In this document: piece by piece, positions 6,383 to 12,243 of the stretch
Layout: each line of letters starts with the position of its first letter
Numbering within the stretch: position 1 is the first letter of the stretch
Assembly (NCBI GenBank): GCA_039815415.1
Contig: JBCBZH010000108.1
Location: 1 to 12,358, forward strand
Length of the DNA: 12,358 nucleotides
Direction of reading: 5' to 3'
DNA from: JBCBZH01 sp039815415
GTDB taxonomy: Bacteria > Bacteroidota > Rhodothermia > Rhodothermales > Rubricoccaceae
Notes under the pieces: model-generated
Databases searched by the model: none
Seen by the model: the letters and a program-made list of their open reading frames with translations, nothing else
What the model was told of the DNA's origin: nothing
Position numbers and translations under genes: made by a program

Positions 6383-8029
6383 ATGTGTGACCACCACCAC
6401 TCCTCGCCAGCCCGACGGGCCATTTCCCTCGATCATGGCGCCGCCCACGACCACGACCACGCCACGTGGTCTCGCAGGGACTTCCTGACGCAGGCCACCG
6501 CTGCCGCTGCAGGTGCCTTTGTCATCGGCACCGGCGCTCAGGCCCGGTCCGTTCAGGCGTCCTCGCATACGCCGCTGCTCCGCTCCCTCGGTCGCTCCGA
6601 GACCGACCGTGTGCTGGTCATCATCCAGCTTGGCGGCGGCAACGATGGCCTCAACATGGTCGTGCCGCACAGCAGTGCGGCCTACTACCAGCGGCGCCCG
6701 ACCATCGCGCAGGCCAAGTCCTCGCTCATGATGCTCGACAGCGACTATGGCCTCAACGGCGCCATGCAGTCGCTGGAGCCGATGTGGGGCGACGGCGACC
6801 TCGCCGTGATCCACTCGGCAGGCTACCCAAGCCACAGCCGCTCCCACTTCCGCTCGACGGATATCTGGGCCTCTGCCAGCGCGTCCAACCAGACGCGCAG
6901 CGACGGCTGGACGGGCCGCTACGTGGATGAGGCCTACCCCGGCCACATCAACGACCCGCTGGACTTCCCCGTCGCCATCCGCATCGGCGGCGCGTCGTCG
7001 CTGCTCGTGCGTGGCTCTGGTGGATCCCTCGGCATGAGTTTCTCGAACGCGGGGCAGTTCGAACGCCTCGCGCAGACCGGCCAGTACTACGACCAGACCG
7101 ACGTACCCAACACGCTCGCGGGTGGCGAGCTGGCGTTCGTCCGCGAGATCTACAACTCGGGCCTCCGCTACCGCGATGCCGTCTACGGCGCCTCGCAGGC
7201 TGGCGAGAATGATTCTGAGGCCATCTATCCTGGCGGCGGGCTGGCGTCCAGCCTCGCGGCCGTCGCACGGCTCATCAAGGGCGGGCTCGGATCGCGCATG
7301 TACGCGGTCTCCATTGGCGGCTTCGATACGCACTCGAACCAACTCAACCGCCAGCCCGGCCTGCTCCGCCAGATCGCGGACACGGTCACGGCTTTCTACG
7401 CCGACCTCGGTGCCAGCGGCGATGCCGACCGCGTGTTGACGATGACGTTCTCGGAGTTCGGGCGCACCATCAGCCAGAACGGCTCGCAAGGAACCGACCA
7501 TGCCGAGGCCTCCCCGATGCTGCTCTTCGGCGGTGCCGTCGGCGGTGGTCTCTACGGCGACGGCTCTGCGCCGGTGCTGGACACGCTCCCGCAGAACGCC
7601 AGCGCGCTGCCGATGTCTGTGGACTTCCGCGACGTGTACGCGAGTGTTCTCCAGAACTGGTTTGGACTGGAGTCTGCCGCGTCCAACGGCATCCTCGGTG
7701 GGTCGTTTTCTCCGCTCCAGGGGCTGGTGGCTGAAGCCGTGGTCGCCAACGAATCTGCCAGCTCGAGCGACCTCACGCTCGGTCCGGTGGCTCCGAACCC
7801 CGTCCGAGGCCGCGCCTCGGTGCCCATTACGCTCGCCGAGGCCGGGCCCGCCACGCTCCGCCTTGTGGATATGCAGGGCCGGACGGTGCTCCAGGCGCCG
7901 CGCGGCACGCTTTCTGCCGGTGCGCACACCGTTCCGCTCGATGTGTCCTCCCTCGCGCCGGGCGTCTATCTCCTCCGCCTCGAAACGGGCCATGCCGCCC
8001 GGACGGTCTCCATTACCGTCGTCCGCTAG
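6383..8029 (+). CDS. DUF1501 family protein with Tat-like signal and T9SS-like C-terminal domain
   Basis: This encodes 548 residues from ATG. Residues 1-29 are a histidine-rich lead (DHHH at 3-6; HDHDH at 22-26). They are followed by a twin-arginine-like signal, SRRDFL (30-35), and an Ala-rich hydrophobic core. The DUF1501 body (about 75-445) has LGGGNDGLN (83-91), HSAGYPSHSRSHF (144-156), GGFDTH (312-317), EFGRT (358-362) and GTDHAEA (370-376). The conserved Asp and His residues in these motifs recall the metal-binding site of alkaline-phosphatase/sulfatase-fold proteins, to which the family is related; activity is unproven. The last ~85 residues (about 463-548) form a separate beta domain with PNP (471-473) and PGVYLLRL (526-533), the pattern of a type IX secretion sorting domain. 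The gene follows DUF1800 and sits 11 bp before the first WG-repeat gene. Confidence 0.93.
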   Translation: MCDHHHSSPARRAISLDHGAAHDHDHATWSRRDFLTQATAAAAGAFVIGTGAQARSVQASSHTPLLRSLGRSETDRVLVIIQLGGGNDGLNMVVPHSSAAYYQRRPTIAQAKSSLMMLDSDYGLNGAMQSLEPMWGDGDLAVIHSAGYPSHSRSHFRSTDIWASASASNQTRSDGWTGRYVDEAYPGHINDPLDFPVAIRIGGASSLLVRGSGGSLGMSFSNAGQFERLAQTGQYYDQTDVPNTLAGGELAFVREIYNSGLRYRDAVYGASQAGENDSEAIYPGGGLASSLAAVARLIKGGLGSRMYAVSIGGFDTHSNQLNRQPGLLRQIADTVTAFYADLGASGDADRVLTMTFSEFGRTISQNGSQGTDHAEASPMLLFGGAVGGGLYGDGSAPVLDTLPQNASALPMSVDFRDVYASVLQNWFGLESAASNGILGGSFSPLQGLVAEAVVANESASSSDLTLGPVAPNPVRGRASVPITLAEAGPATLRLVDMQGRTVLQAPRGTLSAGAHTVPLDVSSLAPGVYLLRLETGHAARTVSITVVR

Positions 8030-8040
8030 CTCCCGCTCTC

Positions 8041-9063
8041 ATGCTTCGTTCTCTTCCTCTTGCTCTCGTTGCGATCCTGGCCCTGTCCGCGTGCGACACG
8101 CTCGGCGGCTCGGATGGGGGATCCGTCACCCGACAGGATGTGGCGGCCTTCCCTGTTCAGGTCGATAGCCTCTGGGGCTTCATGGATGTGGAGGGGCGCC
8201 TGACCGCCCAGCCGCGCTTCGGCTTCGCCGATGAGGTCTACAACGGGCTGGCGGCCGTTCGCGATGGGGCTGTCTGGGGCTATGCCAGCCCGGACGGCCA
8301 GCTCGTCATTCCTGCCACCTACGAGGCTGCGGGCCGCTTCACAGGCGACCTCGCGCCCGTCCGTAGCGACGCGGGCTGGGGCTACGTCAACACCTCGGGC
8401 ACGGTGGTCGTGGACCCGACCTACGACAGCGCCCTCGAGATGTCGGACGACCGCGCAGCGGTCCGAGCCGGGTTCCTCTGGGGCTACATCGACGCATCCG
8501 GCACGGAGGTGATCGCCCCGCAGTACGCGGCCGCAGGCGAGTTCGTGGACGGGCTGGCGCCGGTTCAGACCGCCGATGGCTGGCAGTACATCGACCGCTC
8601 CGGCGCGGTCGCTTTCGGGGCCACCTTTGCCGAGGCGCGCGCATTCTCGGACGTCGGGCTGGCGCCCGTGCGTGAGGCTGGCAGCGAAGCGTGGAAGTTC
8701 ATCGACACCGATGGCACCATCGTGCTCAACACAACCTACGCCAGCGCGATGCCCTTCACGGAGGGCTATGCCCGCGTGGAGGATGGCGACCGGACCGCCT
8801 TCATCGGTCGCGATGGAGAGTTCCTGATCGGGCCGGAGATGCGCGAGGCGGGTCCATTCTCGGAAGGGCTCGCCGCCGTCCGTTTCAACAACCGCTGGAC
8901 CTACGTGAGCCGCGACGACGGGCTGGTGGTCATGAGCCCGCTCTTTTCGTCCGCACGCCCCTTCCGGGGCGGCCTCGCTCAGGTGACCACCGGCTCCGGC
9001 GACAAGGTCAAGACGGGCTACATCAACGAATCCGGACAGTACGTCTGGGAGCCCTCCAACTAG
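8041..9063 (+). CDS. WG-repeat lipoprotein, first of a tandem pair
   Basis: This encodes 340 residues from ATG, only 11 bp after the DUF1501 stop. A lipoprotein signal peptide ends in L-S-A-C with Cys18. After a short Gly/Ser/Asp linker, almost the whole mature protein consists of about eight WG-type repeats of roughly 34 residues plus a short final one. Each follows the pattern 'W-G-Y-I-D-x-x-G-x-x-(V/I)-x-P-x-(Y/F)-x-x-A-x-x-F-x-x-G-L-A-x-V', for example WGYIDASGTEVIAPQYAAAG. WG (KWG) repeats are found in many secreted bacterial proteins, and their role is usually unknown or presumed to be binding. The protein is predicted to be anchored in the envelope. It shares architecture and length with the next gene and is surely its paralogue. 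Confidence 0.9.
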   Translation: MLRSLPLALVAILALSACDTLGGSDGGSVTRQDVAAFPVQVDSLWGFMDVEGRLTAQPRFGFADEVYNGLAAVRDGAVWGYASPDGQLVIPATYEAAGRFTGDLAPVRSDAGWGYVNTSGTVVVDPTYDSALEMSDDRAAVRAGFLWGYIDASGTEVIAPQYAAAGEFVDGLAPVQTADGWQYIDRSGAVAFGATFAEARAFSDVGLAPVREAGSEAWKFIDTDGTIVLNTTYASAMPFTEGYARVEDGDRTAFIGRDGEFLIGPEMREAGPFSEGLAAVRFNNRWTYVSRDDGLVVMSPLFSSARPFRGGLAQVTTGSGDKVKTGYINESGQYVWEPSN

Positions 9064-9100
9064 ACCTGTCTCCAGCTGACGACTTCTGACTCTGATAGCC

Positions 9101-10138
9101 ATGCGCCGCATTCCTCTGCACCGATCCTTTCTTCTCACGCTCGTCCTGTCGATGGGTCTCGCCCAGGGCTGTGATACGCTCACCGGGGATGGCGACGATG
9201 GGGGCGATATCGACCGCTCGGAACGTCTCTTCCCGGTTCGGGCAGACGGTGAGTACGCGCTGATCGACAAGACGGGGCGCATGGTCGTCTCGCTGGATGA
9301 CTACGATGAGGTCAAGCCGGGCCGCGAGGGCCTCGTGCCCGCCCGACGCTGGGACGGCCGGACCTACTGGGACTTCTTCGATGCTCAGGGACAGGTCGCA
9401 TTCACGATTGCTGCCGATGGTGTGGAGGCACCCAGCCAAGACCGCGTCCGCTTCTGGGTCGATGGCCGCTCCGGCTTCGTCGATCTCGAGGGCCGCTTCA
9501 TCGTCAACCCGTACTTGGCCGATGCCCGGTCTTTCCGGGAGGATGTGGCCCGCGTCAAGACCACGAGCTGGCGATGGGGCCTGATGGACCGCATGGGCGA
9601 CGTGGTGGTGGAGCCTCAGTGGGGCAGCCTTCAGGACTTCTCCAACGGCCGCGCCCGCTTCGAAGACGATGACGCCTACGGCTACATCGACGCGGCCGGT
9701 ACGGAGATCATCCCTTCGGTCTACGACGATGCCCGCTCCTTCTCTGGCGGGCGGGCAGCCGTCCGTCAGGGCCAGCGCTGGTTCTACATCGATGAGAACG
9801 ATTCCCGCGTGATGGGCAGCACCACCTTCATCTCCGCCGGGGACTTCGGCGACGGGCTGGCGCCGGTCCGCACCGAGAACCTCTGGGAGTACATCGACGA
9901 AAGCGGTGCCCGCCAGATCGGTCCGCAGTTCGAGGAGGCGCGCAAGTTCGTGGACGACCGCGCGGCGGTCCGCGTGGACGGCGGCTGGACGTTCATCGAC
10001 CGCGACGGCACGCAGATCACGCCCAACACCTACGACGAGGTTGCCGACTTCGACGGCGGGCTGGCGGCGGTGGTCGTGGACGAGAAGCTCGGCTACATCG
10101 ACCGCGACGGCCGCGAGGTCTGGATCCCCCGCGACTGA
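9101..10138 (+). CDS. WG-repeat lipoprotein, second of a tandem pair
   Basis: This encodes 345 residues from ATG, 37 bp after the previous WG gene. The signal peptide (MRRIPLHRSFLLTLVLSMGL) is followed by A-Q-G-C with Cys24. That lipobox is weaker than the paralogue's, because the -3 residue is Ala, but the CDTL sequence after the cysteine is shared by both. An acidic Gly/Asp linker leads into about eight 34-residue WG-type repeats and a short last one (LGYIDRDGREVWIPRD). The early repeats have lost the Trp-Gly pair (for example DFFDAQG, SGFVDLEG), while the later ones keep W-x-(Y/F)-I-D. The tandem order, similar length and same repeat count point to gene duplication followed by divergence. 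It is the last gene of the plus-strand operon and is followed by a perfect palindrome two bases after the stop codon. Confidence 0.9.
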   Translation: MRRIPLHRSFLLTLVLSMGLAQGCDTLTGDGDDGGDIDRSERLFPVRADGEYALIDKTGRMVVSLDDYDEVKPGREGLVPARRWDGRTYWDFFDAQGQVAFTIAADGVEAPSQDRVRFWVDGRSGFVDLEGRFIVNPYLADARSFREDVARVKTTSWRWGLMDRMGDVVVEPQWGSLQDFSNGRARFEDDDAYGYIDAAGTEIIPSVYDDARSFSGGRAAVRQGQRWFYIDENDSRVMGSTTFISAGDFGDGLAPVRTENLWEYIDESGARQIGPQFEEARKFVDDRAAVRVDGGWTFIDRDGTQITPNTYDEVADFDGGLAAVVVDEKLGYIDRDGREVWIPRD

Positions 10139-10139
10139 T

Positions 10140-10159
10140 TCGCCAGCTCGAGCTGGCGA
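10140..10159. repeat. Perfect 20-bp intergenic palindrome (consensus copy)
   Basis: TCGCCAGCTCGAGCTGGCGA is a perfect 20-bp palindrome that begins one base after the TGA stop (10136-10138) of the second WG-repeat gene. It is the best copy of the family found at 31-48, 1089-1106, 1749-1766 and 10386-10403. Its position suggests a 3'-end hairpin for the operon, although there is no following T-run. A partial motif (GGGCTGGCGAG) recurs at 10209-10219. Confidence 0.8.
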
Positions 10160-10230
10160 GGCCAGTGGGAAGGGGCCAGTAGCAGAGACGTTCATCACCG
10201 ACGCTTCGGGCTGGCGAGACCCTCGTTTTC

Positions 10231-10360
10231 TGTCATCCTGAGCGCCAGCGAAGAGCCTGCCCCGGACTTGACCCGGGGATCTCCTCACCGGTTGCAAGAC
10301 GCCTTTCTGAGGCGTGGCGGTGGCCCCAACGAGAGTCTTCGCTCTGCTCAGAATGACGGA
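10231..10360. repeat. Intergenic inverted-repeat element (REP/MITE-like)
   Basis: The left arm, GTCATCCTGAGCGCCAGCGA and the three bases after it (10232-10254), is an imperfect inverted match to the right arm TCTTCGCTCTGCTCAGAATGAC (10336-10357). Between them lie a second inverted repeat, CCCCGG-ACTTGA-CCCGGGG (about 10260-10277), and a third, ACGCCT-TTCTG-AGGCGT (10300-10316). Elements with ends of the form 'GTCATCCTGAGCG...CTCAGAATGAC' are, from general knowledge, scattered through intergenic regions of many bacterial genomes. It carries no ORF and is probably a non-autonomous dispersed repeat. It sits between two convergent genes. Confidence 0.7.
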
Positions 10361-10385
10361 CCTATTGGGGACTGAAGGCTCAACC

Positions 10386-10403
10386 CGTCAGCTCGAGCTG
10401 ACG
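10386..10403. repeat. Variant perfect palindrome with compensatory changes
   Basis: CGTCAGCTCGAGCTGACG is a perfect 18-bp palindrome. It differs from the consensus at positions 3 (C to T) and 16 (G to A), which pair with each other. It lies 55 bases beyond the stop of the minus-strand exported protein gene (10459) and thus serves the opposite strand from the copy at 10140-10159. It forms the right border of the repeat-rich 320-bp spacer. Confidence 0.75.
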
Positions 10404-10458
10404 ACGTCGTTAGCGGTCCTCTCCGAACAACGGCTGGAAAGGGCGCGCAGGTTGGTCG

Positions 10459-10947
10459 CTACTGCGCAATGCCATACGCAACGGCGCCCACGGCGTCCCA
10501 CCCTTTCGACGTGGTCGCTGCGATGGAAAGGCAGCTCAGGATGTCTTCGAGGTGCTCTGGTGCAATCGGGATGGGAATAGCGAAGTCACCGTCTCGGTTG
10601 GAAACAGTATTGACTTGGTAGAAGCCGAGGCCGGGCCCACATAGATCGACGTGGTCTACAAGCGCGTCAGGAATCATCCTCTCATGTACATTCCAGAAGA
10701 GGCGGACGAGGGCGTTTGCGGGACGAGTCGCGCCACCCAGAGATTCGACGATGGACGTTCCGGTGATGTAGAGCACACCCCGCTCTGGATCGTACTCGCC
10801 AGACAGGTTCAGTCGGAGCGTGTCGACTGCACCGATGCCGCTTCTCAAAGACGACAACTCAACGAACTGTATGGTGCGGAGTGAGTCCGTTTGAGAAGCC
10901 GCTAGAGGAGTCAGAGCGAGAACAAGGCTGATCGAAAGAGCACGCAT
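10459..10947 (-). CDS. Exported protein of unknown function
   Basis: This encodes 162 residues from ATG. MRALSISLVLALTPLAASQT looks like a Sec signal peptide with probable cleavage after Ser18 or near it; there is no lipobox. The mature part is about 143 residues, with alternating short hydrophobic strands (GVLYITGTSIVESL, ANALVRLFWNVHE, FAIPIPIAP) and two cysteines (C103 and C139) that might form a disulfide. It does not match a family I recognise. It starts 24 bp after the stop of the M23 peptidase gene on the same strand, so the two are probably co-transcribed and both act in the envelope or outside it. Its GC is a little below that of the plus-strand operon. Confidence 0.72.
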   Translation of the reverse strand: MRALSISLVLALTPLAASQTDSLRTIQFVELSSLRSGIGAVDTLRLNLSGEYDPERGVLYITGTSIVESLGGATRPANALVRLFWNVHERMIPDALVDHVDLCGPGLGFYQVNTVSNRDGDFAIPIPIAPEHLEDILSCLSIAATTSKGWDAVGAVAYGIAQ

Positions 10948-10971
10948 AGGGGCGGCGCGGAGAGACTAGGT

Positions 10972-11640
10972 CTATCGCTCCGCTGGGACACTCAGCAAAT
11001 CATACGGGTTGACCGGTGTCCCGCGTCCGTCGCCAGCTCGATCCAGCACCTGAAAGTGGAGGTGGGCGCCGCGCGCGTTGCCCGTCGCGCCGACGGTTCC
11101 GATCACGTCGCCCTTGCGCACGCGGGTGCCAATCTCGATGCCGTCCGCGTATTCGTCCAGGTGGGCGTAGTAATAGTCCCATCGCTCGTCCTCGGAGGTG
11201 AGGTAGAGCGTCCGCCCGCCAAGGCGGTTCCAGTGCTTGCGGCGGATGTAGCCATCAGTGACGGCTACGAGGGGGGTCCCGGTCGGCGCGGCGATGTCGA
11301 TAGCGTGGTGCGTGCGCCCACCCGAGCGCGGGGCCAGGAACGAGTCGCGCAGGTCTCCGGGGGCGATGCCGACGACCGGGACCAGCAGCCCGGAAGCCGT
11401 CTCCGCTGCAGCGCCGGTGTCCAGGTCCACGTCGCGCGTGGAGACCGGTCGCGTGGGGACTTGGTCTCGAGCTGGCGTTCGAGTGGGCGGCGTGGTACGC
11501 GGGGGCGTTTGCGGTGTCGAGGCGGTGGTGCCGCCGATGGGGGCACCCCAAGCGTTTTGCCGACCGGTGTGCGACGAGCTGGCGCAGGCGGAAAGACCGA
11601 CCGCCAGCGCAAGGAAAGAAAGGGCGTGGAAGAAACGCAT
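10972..11640 (-). CDS. M23 family lipoprotein metallopeptidase (LytM-like)
   Basis: This encodes 222 residues from ATG. A lipoprotein signal peptide ends in L-S-A-C with Cys19, followed by a Thr/Pro/Arg-rich linker (about 40-68) that could span the periplasm. The C-terminal domain (about 95-218) is a LytM/M23 zinc peptidase fold. H111-x3-D115 in HHAIDIAAPTGTP and H195 in GAHLHFQ are the expected zinc ligands; H160 in YYYAHL and H193 are the expected catalytic histidines. All four key positions are present, so it is predicted to be active and to cut peptidoglycan cross-bridges rather than to be a degenerate regulator. The single domain with no SH3 or LysM module makes it a small family member. 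The gene is first in a two-gene unit with the exported protein. Confidence 0.92.
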   Translation of the reverse strand: MRFFHALSFLALAVGLSACASSSHTGRQNAWGAPIGGTTASTPQTPPRTTPPTRTPARDQVPTRPVSTRDVDLDTGAAAETASGLLVPVVGIAPGDLRDSFLAPRSGGRTHHAIDIAAPTGTPLVAVTDGYIRRKHWNRLGGRTLYLTSEDERWDYYYAHLDEYADGIEIGTRVRKGDVIGTVGATGNARGAHLHFQVLDRAGDGRGTPVNPYDLLSVPAER

Positions 11641-11728
11641 GTCCGGGGGAGAGAGCGCGAAAGCAATATGGGGACAGTTGGCAAGATTCGCACCGAGCTG
11701 GCGAGATCGCCCAGTTCAAAGTGTCCGT

Positions 11729-11753
11729 AGAGACGCCTCGCCGAGGCGTCTCT
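11729..11753. repeat. 25-bp inverted repeat with 12-bp perfect arms
   Basis: The left arm AGAGACGCCTCG (11729-11740) and right arm CGAGGCGTCTCT (11742-11753) are perfect complements around a single C at 11741. Palindromes of the form 'AGAGACGC...GCGTCTCT' are, from general knowledge, a dispersed type in many bacterial genomes. It lies between the decayed gene (ends about 11757) and the M23 gene start (11640) on the minus strand. A half-copy of the other palindrome family (CCGAGCTGGCGA) lies at 11693-11704. Confidence 0.75.
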
Positions 11754-11756
11754 GGC

Positions 11757-12243
11757 ACCGCGCTGGACGTCGCGGTAGAGGGCGTCGAGCGCACAGAGGA
11801 CATGGCCACGGGCGCCTTGGTGGTGGAGAGCCAAGGCTGCCACGTCGGATGTCGTCTATGGCGCCGAACGTGGCCAGCCCGTAGGCGTACCGATAGGTGG
11901 TGATGTCGAGGACCACGTGCAGGTTGTGCACGACGCCGACGCCACGGTGAGCCACTCCTCGCCAGATGGGGGACGGCGCAAGAAGTGCTAGACACTGGAG
12001 CGCGACGCCCTCGAATTTCTTGGCCGCAAAGGACTGGATCGAAATCGGACGCTAAGACTCCACCGCCAGGGGGTCGCGGGGAGCCCCGTAGTACACATCA
12101 AGCTGCTTGGGCTGGAGCCAGGTCGCAGGCAGGCAGCAGCCGTTCGCCCAGAGCCCCAGAATGAACCGAGCGGCCGCCAGGTCGCCCACCGAGCCGCCGT
12201 AGCGCAGTGCCTCTGGGCCGATGTCGTCGAGCGAACTCCCTCG
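11757..12243 (-). pseudogene. Decayed gene with in-frame stop and frameshift, unknown product
   Basis: On the minus strand, from about 12243 down to 12055, one frame reads smoothly as protein with GC-rich third positions (for example ALRYGGSVGDLAAARFILGL, ending LAVES). It then meets TAG at 12052-12054. The same frame continues past the stop with the same codon bias (QSFAAKKFEGVALQCLALLA ... HNLHVVLDITTYRYAYGLA) to about 11847. There the reading moves by one base into another frame (ALALHHQGARGHVLCALDAL, then YRDVQRGA) to about 11757. The simplest reading is one ancestral gene, at least 160 codons long, broken by one nonsense and one frameshift mutation. No start codon is visible at its 5' end, where the sequence turns AT-rich. 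I do not recognise the family. Sequencing error is an alternative cause for the frameshift but less likely to explain both lesions. Confidence 0.55.

Noticed and set aside
6320..7993. A 557-codon open frame antisense to the DUF1501 gene
   Set aside because: Long antisense frames are expected opposite genes with extreme third-position GC. The translation is rich in Arg, Ala, Val and His with no domain, while the plus strand carries clear DUF1501 motifs.
8041..10138. WG repeats as a DNA-level tandem repeat or CRISPR-like array
   Set aside because: The periodicity (about 34 codons) is at protein level with diverged nucleotides; no short identical repeats with unique spacers were found.
10140..10159. 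Classical Rho-independent terminator
   Set aside because: The hairpin is strong and well placed after a stop codon, but no T-run follows on either strand, so it is listed as a palindromic repeat instead.
8026..10297. Two long minus-strand open frames (8026-9282 and 9023-10297) antisense to the WG-repeat genes
   Set aside because: They mirror the repeat structure of the sense genes and are low-complexity Val/Ala/Asp-rich shadows; the sense strand has signal peptides and WG repeats.
11757..12243. Transposase remnant
   Set aside because: The broken gene lies among repeats, but no DDE, HUH or serine/tyrosine recombinase motif could be recognised and no terminal inverted repeats bracket it, so the transposase label is not supported.
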